Numbered from the stretch's first letter, positions 22,604 through 28,965 are shown. The stretch is 28,965 nt of DNA from Chloroflexi bacterium UBA4733 (GCA_002404055.1 DHIZ01000241.1:33809-62773); one strand, 5' to 3'. Notes: a model not told the origin generated them from the sequence alone. Translations and numbers: made by a program.

Positions 22604-24037
22604 ATGGCGGGAGCAACAGCATCGCTGGGCGAGACCGCCTCGCCCTACCTCCCGCCCACCGCTGCCCGTGGGTGTCCCTACTGCTTCGATCCCGATAGCC
22701 CGCCCCTCCGGGCGGCACTCTTGCCGCATCCGCGGCTTGACCCGCTCCCTACCGAGCCCTTCCTCGCTGATCTCACCTTCCTGCACCAGCTCCTCCGCCG
22801 GCAATACGCCGGCTATCCAGACTGGCTCCAGCAGCGGGGGTTCGACCCCGACGCGTTCTTCACGCGCTGGATGGAGACCGTCCGGGCCGCCGGCGACGCC
22901 ATCGACTTCCGTGCGGGCGTCATCGAGCCACTTGTGGCGCTGCGCCAGGTCGTCCCTGATCACCACCTGCTCATTCGCGGCGCCGGACCGGACCTGGATG
23001 CAGACCCCCGGTTGGTCTGCCGCGAGTACCAGGCGGTCGTCCCCGCCGACGCTCCATCGCCTGATGCCGACGCCGTCGCCGGTATCCCGGGCGTCCGGCC
23101 GGCGACGCTGCGCACGGCGCCGCTCCTGCGCAGCGATGGCCGGATCGCGACGGTGCTCACCCTCTCCGCGTCTGGTGGTGCGCCCGCGCTGACGCTGCGT
23201 TATGGCGGACTGGAGATCGAATTGCGACCGAGACCTCGGACGCCGACCCCGCCCCTCGCGCCGCTGGACATCCCGGCGTACGACTATGGCGCCATCGGCG
23301 ATACCACGGTGATCACCCTGCGCAGCTTCGCAACATCCACGGCGGTGCGCCAGCAACTCCGCCGCCTTGCCGACGACTACCCGATGCACGCGCGCCAGCC
23401 GACGTTGCTGATCGACCTGCGCGACAATCAGGGTGGCAGCCTCGAATACATCCGGGCCTGGATCGCCCAGGCTCGCCAGGGGGAGTGGCGAAGCCACCCG
23501 CATCTGGCGGTCGTCGGAGCGCTCTGGCCGTGCGACCCCTGGAACCTGGCGGTGGAGCGACAGATCGGCGAGGGGACCGTCGACACGACCGAGGCGCGGG
23601 CGGAGCGGGAGCTCCTCCGCGCCGCTTGGGCGGGCCCGCCGCCCGCGCACCCGTCGCAGCTCAGTCTGGGCCTCCAACAGGGCCGGGCAACTCACCCCTA
23701 CAGCGGGCGCGTCTTCGTCCTGCTCAATCGGAACGCCGGCTCCTCGGGTGAGCTCGCCGCGCTCGACCTCCAACGAGCTTTGGGAGGAGTGCTCGTCGGC
23801 GAGCGCTCGGCGGGGACGATGCAGTACGGTGAGGTACGCCGCTTCGTTCTCCCTCACACCGGCCTGGTCTGCCAGGTACCGACCAGGCGCTTCTTCTTCG
23901 ACGCTGCGGTCGAAGGGGTCGGTGTCCCCGTCGATGTTTACTTGGAGCGCAGCGAGCAGGAGGTGACCGACCTGCTCCCATCCCTGGATCGGCTGTGGAC
24001 GGTGGGGCGGGGCGATGCTACGGGCCACTTTGTTTGA
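22604..24037 (+). CDS. S41-family serine peptidase (C-terminal-processing-like), intact copy
   Basis: This 477-residue protein has an N-terminal helical region with a conserved-looking CPYCFD segment. A middle section without an obvious PDZ domain follows, then an S41 catalytic core: PTLLIDLRDNQGGSLEYIRAW (about 266-286), RVFVLLNRNAGSSGELAALDLQ with the catalytic Ser380 or Ser381, and GERSAGTMQYGEVRRFVLP. There is no signal peptide, so it is probably cytoplasmic. The ATG at 22604 has AGGGAG upstream. The last 212 codons are duplicated at 27065-27733 as a damaged copy. The gene stands alone, divergent from DUF402. Confidence 0.87.
   Translation: MAGATASLGETASPYLPPTAARGCPYCFDPDSPPLRAALLPHPRLDPLPTEPFLADLTFLHQLLRRQYAGYPDWLQQRGFDPDAFFTRWMETVRAAGDAIDFRAGVIEPLVALRQVVPDHHLLIRGAGPDLDADPRLVCREYQAVVPADAPSPDADAVAGIPGVRPATLRTAPLLRSDGRIATVLTLSASGGAPALTLRYGGLEIELRPRPRTPTPPLAPLDIPAYDYGAIGDTTVITLRSFATSTAVRQQLRRLADDYPMHARQPTLLIDLRDNQGGSLEYIRAWIAQARQGEWRSHPHLAVVGALWPCDPWNLAVERQIGEGTVDTTEARAERELLRAAWAGPPPAHPSQLSLGLQQGRATHPYSGRVFVLLNRNAGSSGELAALDLQRALGGVLVGERSAGTMQYGEVRRFVLPHTGLVCQVPTRRFFFDAAVEGVGVPVDVYLERSEQEVTDLLPSLDRLWTVGRGDATGHFV
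23391..24026. repeat. Segmental duplication block 3, copy A
   Basis: These 636 bases, the 3' part of the S41 peptidase gene, match 27066-27701 at a constant offset of 3675 with no length change. Sequences diverge immediately after the shared GCTACGGGCC near the stop codon. Confidence 0.9.
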
Positions 24038-24093
24038 ACCTCTGCGTGGCCACCAGTACATCTTTGGGTTGCGTCGGCTTGGTTGGTGTCAAG

Positions 24094-24393
24094 CTACGGG
24101 AAGCATGAGCAGTGAGGCAACTTTCCGGCGCGGCGAGCGAGTACCATCGGGCAGGCAAGCTCGAAGGCCATCGGGGCGCCGAACAGGTAGCCGCACGACT
24201 CGATGCAGACCAGCACGTCCGGCGGCGCCGCACGATGGGGACGGCACAATTCCAGCACCATCGCCCGGAACGCCTCGGCGTGCTGCTCCATCACCAGCGT
24301 GATGTCGGTGAGGCTCCGTGTCGGCGTTGGAAAGGCCGGATTGATCAGGCGTCGAATCATAAGGTCCAAGTCTGTCGACAGGTAACCAGGCAT
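24094..24393 (-). pseudogene. Truncated adenine phosphoribosyltransferase
   Basis: The 99-residue frame matches the first part of adenine phosphoribosyltransferase: DLMIRRLINPAFPTPTRS, the DITLVMEQHAEAFRAMV helix, VLVCIESCGYLFGAPMAFEL and the loop ARRAGKLP. In APRT the fourth segment normally reads E-x-R-G-F/W; here Arg is Cys. After GKLP the sequence breaks off into HCSCFP and stop. The second half, including the PRPP-binding loop with its acidic pair, is missing. The start at 24393 lies 16 bases after the nucleotidyltransferase gene, in the same direction. Such a protein could not bind PRPP, so I call it a gene fragment, although the remaining frame is open. Confidence 0.72.
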
Positions 24394-24409
24394 GACGCTC
24401 TGCTCTCCC

Positions 24410-25027
24410 CTATTCCAGGACCAAGCGCTCCAGCCAGGGATGCTCTGGCTGAAGCGTGATAAGCGCCTGCGTCAGCCATCGCCTGCTGGGCGCATCCAGG
24501 AGGGGTAGGGCCACCGCGAAGTCCTCTTCGTCCTTCGGGAGCGGGGCTTGCTTTGCTTTGTACAGGAGCTGCACCTCCGGAGCAACGTAGGTGATGCCTT
24601 CGGCACTGCGGCGGCCCAGGCTGGACAGGGAACCGGTGACACGCGAGTCGCGGCGAAAGACCCAGCGGGTTCCCGTCGCGTCGACATCCGCGAGCATCAA
24701 CTGGACTGCCCAGGGAGCAGCGGCAGCGGGACGGCACCAGATATCGTGGATACTTGCGCCGAGTGTCTCGCCCGGCGCCCAGGGACGCAGTGTGCCTGGT
24801 GGATCGGCGGCGTGCAGATCCCACCCGCGCAAAGCCTGGTGGACGGCAAGCTGGTCCCGACGCAGCACGAGCACATCGAGGTCGTCGTGCAGTCTGGTCT
24901 GGTGTCCCACGAAGAGATCGATCGCCCAACCGCCGGCGACCCACCACGGGAAGGCCATGCCGGCGAGTAGTGGCGCGAGGTCGCGCACCGCCAGCGGCTG
25001 CCAGGGACCCAAATCTGGTACGGCCAT
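24410..25027 (-). CDS. Nucleotidyltransferase of the aminoglycoside ANT(2'')-like type
   Basis: The 205-residue protein shows the nucleotidyltransferase signature WWVAGGWAIDLFVGH (GGW at 32-34), followed by TRLHDDLDVLVLRRDQ in which Asp49 and Asp51 are the likely metal ligands. This is the layout of 2''-aminoglycoside nucleotidyltransferases and their many uncharacterised relatives. The C-terminal half contains ITYVAPEVQLLYKAKQ and a KDEEDFAVALPLL helix, also typical. It would transfer AMP from ATP to an acceptor. Most environmental members have no shown resistance role, so I do not infer antibiotic resistance. The ATG at 25027 is chosen because the family begins there; the upstream extension runs into unrelated sequence. 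Confidence 0.83.
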   Translation of the reverse strand: MAVPDLGPWQPLAVRDLAPLLAGMAFPWWVAGGWAIDLFVGHQTRLHDDLDVLVLRRDQLAVHQALRGWDLHAADPPGTLRPWAPGETLGASIHDIWCRPAAAAPWAVQLMLADVDATGTRWVFRRDSRVTGSLSSLGRRSAEGITYVAPEVQLLYKAKQAPLPKDEEDFAVALPLLDAPSRRWLTQALITLQPEHPWLERLVLE

Positions 25028-25136
25028 GACAGGAGTATCCGCGATGACACCGGCCGCGCGAGAACCAACCGGTATCACTCGCGTACGCTGCCAGCTTAAG
25101 CCAGAAGTGCTTCCCGTACGAGCGGTACCGAACGCC

Positions 25137-25361
25137 TTACGAACGCGCTCGTCCTTCCCGCCCGGACCCCGCCAGCGCCGGTGCTGGCTCTTTTGCAGCA
25201 GCACGTCTTGTTCGGTCTGCCGGCACGACCTGAAGATCGCCGTGCCGCTCGCCGCGCTCAATAGACGCTACAAAGCGAGCGGTCACCTCATCGACGTTCA
25301 TTTCCAGCATGATCTCGCGGACCATTGTTTCCAACCCGACATGCTCAGTCACGCGCGCCAT
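25137..25361 (-). CDS. 74-residue partner protein of the phage-type metallopeptidase, copy B
   Basis: It has the same length as the first copy and nearly the same N-terminal half (ARVTEHVGLETMVREIMLEM, NVDEVTARFVASIERGERHG). Most differences fall in the Ala/Arg/Pro-rich tail. It overlaps the end of the metallopeptidase gene by 13 bases, exactly as in copy A. Preservation of an open frame and of the overlap while substitutions accumulated indicates that the frame was kept by selection for some time. Function unknown. Confidence 0.6.
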   Translation of the reverse strand: MARVTEHVGLETMVREIMLEMNVDEVTARFVASIERGERHGDLQVVPADRTRRAAAKEPAPALAGSGREGRARS

Positions 25362-26038
25362 CCTTTATCCCGGAACAGCCGGTCAAACGCCTGGGCTACT
25401 CCCAGAAAATCCGAAGATTCCCACCACCGAGTATACGGCACCGGGGCGGCCTGGATTCGCGCTAACTCCTGCTCAAGCTGACCTGCCAGAGCTCGGTTCG
25501 CGCTCGCTATGACGACCCACTGCGTATACGAGCGCGCCAGCAACTCCCGACGGTCCAGAAGGTAGTCAATGTACTGCACGCGCACGCCTGGCTGACTTCG
25601 CAACCGTTGTAGCGCTAGTACGGCCGGACTCGCGTCGATCACTGACCGCCACTCAAGCAACAACGGACTCGACACGGAGGCGAACGTGCCCGGTATGTCG
25701 AGCGCCTGGTGGTCCAGAAAATGCCCGATCTCGTGGAGCATCGTCAACTCTGGATGGTCCCCTCGACGACTGATCCCAATGGCCAACGGCAGACCAGCAC
25801 TGGTGTACTCGTATCCACCAGCCAGATCCGCCAACCGGCTCATTTTCACGGGGATAATTGGCAGGCTTCCATCCCCATGCACTTTGTTCAGTGCCGCCAG
25901 CGCAGCCTTCATCGTGCGAGTGGCTTCGCTCATGTCCAGTGCCTTACTCACCGGCGTTCCTCGCGGCACCCCTCCGCCGCTCGCCGGCCCTGCTTCGTCG
26001 TGTTGCGGACTCGTCGTGCCAGGCCCCGGTGCTGTCAT
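25349..26038 (-). CDS. HExxH metallopeptidase-like protein related to phage minor head protein C-terminal domains, copy B
   Basis: The 229-residue protein differs from copy A at about 28 positions by eye, roughly 88 percent identity. Differences cluster in the N-terminal 40 residues and in scattered surface-like positions. The active-site segment ELTMLHEIGHFLDHQALDI and the C-terminal WWESSDFLGVAQ with LFRDKGWRA are the same. The start at 26038 is fixed here by an upstream in-frame stop. There are no phage genes (portal, terminase, capsid) around it, so the domain is stranded from any virion-gene context. Peptidase activity is predicted only from the motif. Confidence 0.75.
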   Translation of the reverse strand: MTAPGPGTTSPQHDEAGPASGGGVPRGTPVSKALDMSEATRTMKAALAALNKVHGDGSLPIIPVKMSRLADLAGGYEYTSAGLPLAIGISRRGDHPELTMLHEIGHFLDHQALDIPGTFASVSSPLLLEWRSVIDASPAVLALQRLRSQPGVRVQYIDYLLDRRELLARSYTQWVVIASANRALAGQLEQELARIQAAPVPYTRWWESSDFLGVAQAFDRLFRDKGWRA

Positions 26039-26246
26039 CGCTGGCGATACACTTCCCGGAGCCGATGGCCCCTTCTCATCATCCAGCTACGGATGGCGTC
26101 GTTCTCGAGAGACATCCAGTCCTATGGTCCGGGAATGCCGCCTATCTGAGGGCAGTTCTCGGCGACCAGACCAACGGCTACCTGTGGTAGTACCTGGTGA
26201 TCCTGGCGGAGGCAGGAACCATTGCCCTCCGTATCGAGCAGTATCC

Positions 26247-26468
26247 TCACTCAGCCAGCAAAGCCTCTTTGAGCATTTCAAGTGCAGCGATGACTTGCTC
26301 ATGCCTGACTGACGGGAAGCTGTCCAGATACTCATCAAGGTCATAGCCCCCTTCCAACCAGTCAACCAAGCTCACCACAGGCACGCGAGTGCCTAAAAAC
26401 ACGGCGTCACCGCTGTGGACCTCCTGATCGCGCGATACCAGCACAGAACGGACAACATCGGTGATCAT
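26247..26468 (-). CDS. DUF433 domain protein (antitoxin-like), without visible partner
   Basis: The 73-residue protein shows the DUF433 core: AVFLGTRVPVVSLVDWLEGG followed by DLDEYLDSFPSVRHEQV and a final ALEMLKEALL helix. This is a small helix-turn-helix-like domain found in antitoxins of the VapB45 type. The usual neighbour, a DUF5615 or PIN-like toxin gene downstream in the same direction, is absent: the next 200 bases lead into the duplicated metallopeptidase block without such a sequence. The ATG at 26468 has a GGAGGTGATGAGCG leader containing a good ribosome site. It lies between duplication blocks 1 and 2 of copy B, and has no counterpart in copy A. Confidence 0.82.
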   Translation of the reverse strand: MITDVVRSVLVSRDQEVHSGDAVFLGTRVPVVSLVDWLEGGYDLDEYLDSFPSVRHEQVIAALEMLKEALLAE

Positions 26469-26560
26469 CGCTCATCACCTCCACTTCACGGCCCCATGAT
26501 ACACCAGTACCAATAGTCGATGATGATCGCGGCGATGGCGGCGAGCGTCAAGGCCTGGGT

Positions 26561-26821
26561 GGTTGTCATTGGCACGCCGAGCGTGTACGATTCGAGCACG
26601 ATGTTGGGAACATGCGCCGCCCCGGCCAGAGAGGCGAAGGACCGTCAAGCCACCAACCAGAGTCATCTTCTGGGACTTCGACGGCACGCTCGCCACTCGG
26701 GCCGGAATGTGGAGTGGCGCCCTGGTCGAAACCCTCGCTGCCCACGATCCGGCGTGCGGCGTCACGCGAGCGCAGCTTGCGCCGTTCTTGAGGGCCGGAT
26801 TCCCCTGGCACACACCTGAAC
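26561..26821. repeat. Segmental duplication block 2, copy B
   Basis: This is the partner of 19664-19924. In this copy the original ATG has become AGG at 26638-26640, while the promoter hexamers and most codons of the HAD fragment are kept. Unlike copy A, the HAD frame continues past the end of the block. Confidence 0.9.
26563..26591 (+). promoter_or_regulatory. Second copy of the conserved HAD-gene promoter
   Basis: TTGTCA (26563-26568) and TACGAT (26586-26591) with a 17-base spacer align with the elements at 19666-19694. The -35 is closer to consensus here and the -10 slightly further from it. Confidence 0.5.
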
Positions 26822-27064
26822 TGCCGCATCTGGACCGCTGTGTACCGGACGACTGGTGGGCGCGCCTTCAGGAAGTATTGCGCGCCGCGTACGAGGCCGT
26901 TGGCCTCTCAGCGGCGACGGCAGAGGTGCTGGCGCGGCGGGCCCGCGAGTGCTATCTCGATCCATCCGGCTGGACAGTGTACGCCGACACCCGCGCGGTC
27001 CTCGCCACCCTGGCGACGCAAGGTTGGCGGCACGTCCTACTGTCAAATCACGTCCCGGAACTGC
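26638..27064 (+). pseudogene. HAD-type hydrolase fragment, copy B, lacking start codon and C-terminus
   Basis: The frame equivalent to copy A begins with AGG instead of ATG at 26638. It then encodes VIFWDFDGTLATRAG and the cap region. Beyond copy A's break it adds a VPDDWWARLQEVLRAAYEAV helix and continues to the motif II strand GWRHVLLSNHVPELP. At about 27065 it is joined to the 3' part of an S41 peptidase gene in another frame. Motif III Lys and the motif IV acidic pair are missing. An upstream in-frame TTG could still allow translation, but the product would be incomplete. Taken with copy A this allows reconstruction of about half of the ancestral gene. Confidence 0.78.
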
Positions 27065-27733
27065 CCGCGCCGGCCCACACTGCTGGTCGACCTGCGCGAC
27101 AATCAGGGTGGCAGCCTGGAATACATCCGGGCCTAGATCGCCCAGGCCCGCCAGGGGGAGTGGCGAAGCCACCCGTACCTGGAGGTTGTCGGGGCTCTCT
27201 GGCCGTGCGACCACTGGAACCTGGCGGTGGAGCGACAGATCAGGGAGGGAACCGTCGACACGACGGCGGCGCGGAAGGAGCGGGAGCACCTCCGCGCCAC
27301 CTGGTCGGGCCCGCCGCCCGCGCACCCCTCGCGCCTCGGTCTGGGCCTCCAACAGGGCCGGGCGACCCGCCCCTACGCCGGGCGCGTCTTCGTCCTGCTC
27401 AATCGGAACGCTGGCTCATCAGGTGAGCTCGCCGCGCTCGACCTCCAGCGGGCGTTGGGAGCGGTGCTCATTGGGGAGCGATCAGCGGGGACGATGCAGT
27501 ACGGTGAGGTACGTCGCTTCGTCCTACCCCGCACCGGCCTGGTCTGCCAGGCGCCGACCCGGCGCTTCTTCTTCGACGCGGCGGTCGAAGGGGTCGGTGT
27601 CCCGGTCGATGTTTACTTGGAGCACAACGAGCGGGACGTGACCGACCTGCTCCCATCCCTGGATCGGCTGTGGACGGTGGGGCGGGGCGATGCTACGGGC
27701 CGCGCGGAACCGATGGGTATCACTCGCCTATGA
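27065..27733 (+). pseudogene. S41 peptidase C-terminal fragment, copy B, with nonsense codon
   Basis: From 27065 the sequence encodes PTLLVDLRDNQGGSLEYIRA, then a TAG at 27134-27136 where the intact gene has TGG. The frame goes on through LLNRNAGSSGELAALDL with the catalytic Ser, and GERSAGTMQYGEVRRFVLP. It ends at 27733 with a short new tail (EPMGITRL) instead of the intact gene's HFV. The N-terminal half of the peptidase is absent, replaced by the HAD fragment. The long open frame after the TAG, without frameshifts, shows that the damage is recent or that the remainder is under little pressure. Confidence 0.8.
27066..27701. repeat. Segmental duplication block 3, copy B
   Basis: This is the partner of 23391-24026, with 636 aligned bases and no length change. 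The left end coincides with the join to the HAD fragment and the right end with the common GCTACGGGCC. Confidence 0.9.
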
Positions 27734-27880
27734 CGCTGTATTGATCCAGCAGCGCTTCCAGTTCGGAGATCGCTTGCTCAGTCGAGAAAAACTGGATGTT
27801 GCGAATACCGAGCGCACGTGCCGCCTCGACGTTCTCCTTGCCGTCATCGATGAATACCGAGCCGCCCGTTCTGCCTAGGG
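27720..27880 (-). pseudogene. C-terminal fragment of another HAD-type hydrolase
   Basis: The minus strand encodes SVFIDDGKENVEAARALGIR followed by NIQFFSTEQAISELEALL and a short tail. This is the motif IV strand (with the acidic pair DD), helix and last strand of a HAD phosphatase. Nothing upstream belongs to it: the frame runs into the methyltransferase gene in a different reading frame. It is not the missing end of the fragment at 26638, which is on the other strand. About 50 codons remain. Confidence 0.68.
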
Positions 27881-28618
27881 TCCCAATTTGCGCGCTCGCA
27901 GTCCGAGAAAGACCGGAAACTCGTGCATGGCGAGTTGTTCCCCCTTGATCCGCAGCCCACTGGCGCGCGTGGCGACGTTCGGGATCTCCAGCAGTTGGTC
28001 CACCAGGAAACCGTGCCTGGCCAGGCCATTGACATATTCCTGCAGCGGGCGATGGTAGCGGACGGTGGTACGGCTGCCGGCTCCGGCGGTCGCCATCGGC
28101 ACCGGCAGCGGCGTCAGGTAGCGGTCGACCCGCCGGTAGTGCATGTGCCGGCGGTCGTCCCAGCCCCAGCCACTCAGTCTTGGCACGCGAAAGCAGGGGT
28201 GAGTCATGACGATCACCACCCGGCCCCCGCCGCGCAACGCCCAGGCCATGCAGCGCAAGACATCCGGCAGAGGATCCATATCCTGGATGCTGAGCAGGAA
28301 CACGGCGGCGTCGAAGGACCCGGCCTGTAGTTCCGGCGCTTCCGGCAACGTCCACACGTCCGCGAGCGGGAAGCGGCCAGACCGACCGTGGCGGCGTCGG
28401 GCAATCGCCAGCAACTTGGGGCTGGCGTCCACCCCGGTGTAGTGGGCGCCGGCCCTGACGACGGCTGGCGCGAGCAGGCCGGGGCCGGCGCCGATGTCCA
28501 GGACGGCGGGAATGGTCACCTGCCGGTGCTGGTAGCTGCCCTCCTCGCCGACCCAGTCGGCGTACCACTCAGCGACCGGGTCCCAACTGGTGCGGACCGG
28601 CGTCTTAGCCGGGGACAT
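27875..28618 (-). CDS. SAM-dependent class I methyltransferase
   Basis: The 247-residue protein begins with SWDPVAEWYADWVGEEGS and has motif I VLDIGAGPGLLAPAVVRAGA. The acidic strand end YTGVDASPKLL, motif IV region FDAAVFLLSIQDMDPLPD, and the RVVIVMTHPCF strand follow. The C-terminal part (GWGWDDRRHMHYRRVDRYL, HEFPVFLGLRARK) fits a group of small-molecule methyltransferases. Motif I follows the helix TIPAVL almost directly; relatives usually have about 12-17 more residues (a P-G-x-x-V strand lead) there, so a short in-frame deletion is possible. The ATG at 28618 has AAGGAG eight bases upstream. A strong hairpin lies in its leader. Its 3' end overlaps the HAD fragment. Confidence 0.82.
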   Translation of the reverse strand: MSPAKTPVRTSWDPVAEWYADWVGEEGSYQHRQVTIPAVLDIGAGPGLLAPAVVRAGAHYTGVDASPKLLAIARRRHGRSGRFPLADVWTLPEAPELQAGSFDAAVFLLSIQDMDPLPDVLRCMAWALRGGGRVVIVMTHPCFRVPRLSGWGWDDRRHMHYRRVDRYLTPLPVPMATAGAGSRTTVRYHRPLQEYVNGLARHGFLVDQLLEIPNVATRASGLRIKGEQLAMHEFPVFLGLRARKLGP

Positions 28619-28647
28619 GGCATGACTCCTTTCTGTGCATTGCTTCT

Positions 28648-28689
28648 GGCCCCGGAACGTTTTGGACACAGCAAAAAAACGTCGGGGCC
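28648..28689 (-). promoter_or_regulatory. Leader hairpin upstream of the methyltransferase gene
   Basis: On the minus strand, GGCCCCG then ACGTTTT pair with AAAACGT then CGGGGCC across a loop containing TTTGCTGTGTCC, with a 2-base bulge. That makes 14 paired positions. The structure lies 30-71 bases upstream of the start codon, within the likely leader. It could be an attenuator, an RNA-stability element, or a terminator of upstream transcription followed by a new start. The T-run in the 5' arm is not placed as in a standard terminator. Confidence 0.45.
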
Positions 28690-28786
28690 TTGCTGGCCCA
28701 CGACGTTGACGATGACAAAGGAAAACAGGCTTGAACGCAGCACTGAACCGCCGGCACGCAGCCGGTATCACCTCAACGCGCAGGCG

Positions 28787-28862
28787 CCTAAACTGAAGCC
28801 ACGATGGGATCTACATGGTGCGCGCTCGGGGCCTGCGGGTTTCATCGTGGCTTGAGTTTAGG
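28787..28862. repeat. 76-bp inverted-repeat element
   Basis: Arms 28787-28806 and 28843-28862 (starting CCTAAACT) are inverted copies matching at 19 of 20 positions. They enclose 36 bases rich in G and C, with a possible inner stem. No coding sequence is linked to it. It has a different sequence from the repeats at 1-103 and 6648-6758. It may be a MITE-like element, an IS-end derivative or a structured RNA. The last 100 bases of the window (28863-28965) show nothing further. Confidence 0.7.
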
Positions 28863-28965
28863 AGTCTGTCTGAGTTGAAGCATAGGTGGGACGGGCGAGC
28901 GAGCGGTGATCGTGTCGTCGCAGGGGGCAGAGTCGGCTGGGTCGTCTGCTGCGGGGTGCGCGGCA

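Larger units (their letters stand above)
25128..26080. repeat. Segmental duplication block 1, copy B
   Basis: This is the partner of 17528-18480, aligned without insertion or deletion over 953 bases. It holds the second metallopeptidase gene and its small partner in the same orientation. The boundary at 26080 is sharp: in copy A the upstream sequence continues an open frame, whereas here a TAG lies about 15 codons before the start. Confidence 0.9.

Noticed and set aside
22840..22855. A GGTTCGA-like stretch resembling a tRNA T-loop.
   Set aside because: It lies inside the S41 peptidase coding sequence, and no matching acceptor or anticodon arms are nearby. No tRNA was found in the window.
22490..24061. 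A 523-codon minus-strand open frame opposite the S41 peptidase.
   Set aside because: It is an antisense frame produced by codon bias. The plus strand encodes clear S41 motifs, and the minus translation has none.
24410..25027. A dedicated aminoglycoside-resistance gene.
   Set aside because: Only the general nucleotidyltransferase signature is visible. Most environmental relatives have no known resistance function and there is no mobile-resistance context.
17528..26080. A CRISPR array or tandem repeat suggested by the repeated blocks.
   Set aside because: The repeats are long gene-sized blocks present in two copies only, without regular short spacers.
9413..27136. In-frame stops inside otherwise recognisable genes as a sign of recoding (selenocysteine or reassigned stop codons).
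   Set aside because: The interruptions use both TGA (9413, 17129) and TAG (13129, 16320, 27134). The affected genes have further lesions, and intact genes here end with all three stops. The residues expected at these places are not Cys/Sec-type catalytic positions.

Overview
The window is GC-rich chromosomal DNA, probably from a Chloroflexota bacterium (Thermomicrobia-like or Anaerolineae-like). This rests on overall composition, on gene pairs common in that phylum (a CopG/RHH-type protein followed by an HNH endonuclease, MbcA/ParS-RES toxin-antitoxin, DUF402, DUF433), and on palindromic intergenic repeats of a kind I associate with it. It is an inference, not a proof: there is no rRNA, tRNA or core marker gene here.

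Region 1 (1-8770) is intact. It holds a zinc-dependent polyol (erythritol/threitol-type) dehydrogenase, an aquaporin-family channel, a PLP aminotransferase, two divergently transcribed sulfatase-superfamily enzymes with a palindromic candidate operator between them, and a lipoprotein substrate-binding protein of the sugar-ABC type with a good sigma-70-like promoter. This looks like a scavenging or catabolic set for modified carbohydrates or polyols, although no transporter permease is present. Two copies of a cloverleaf-like palindromic repeat, in opposite orientations, bracket the first five genes.

Region 2 (8770-17510) mixes intact and decayed genes. Intact: a HExxH metallopeptidase-like protein, a Nudix domain fused to an unrelated C-terminal domain, a CopG/RHH-like protein, an MbcA/ParS-type antitoxin and one unrecognised protein. 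Decayed: a HAD hydrolase, an HNH endonuclease, an ABC exporter with a small palindrome at its signature motif, a RES toxin with a one-base frameshift, a GNAT acetyltransferase and a methyltransferase.

Region 3 (17510-28620) is built around a collinear segmental duplication. Three blocks (a phage-type HExxH metallopeptidase with a 74-residue partner; the promoter and N-terminus of a HAD hydrolase; the C-terminal half of an S41 peptidase) occur in the same order at 17528-24026 and again at 25128-27701. Within each block the two copies align with no length change; the spacing between blocks is shorter in the second copy. Between and around them are an intact HAD phosphatase, a PHP phosphoesterase coupled to a LysE-type exporter, a DUF402 protein, an aminoglycoside-type nucleotidyltransferase, a DUF433 protein and a SAM methyltransferase, with fragments of prolyl iminopeptidase, adenine phosphoribosyltransferase and another HAD protein.

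The most notable features are the density of gene fragments and single-lesion pseudogenes, the collinear duplication with paired conserved promoters, the structured palindromic repeats, the sulfatase-like enzyme with Thr at the formylglycine position, and the damaged toxin beside an intact antitoxin. I did not find a CRISPR array, an identifiable transposase, or a clearly new multi-gene defence system.
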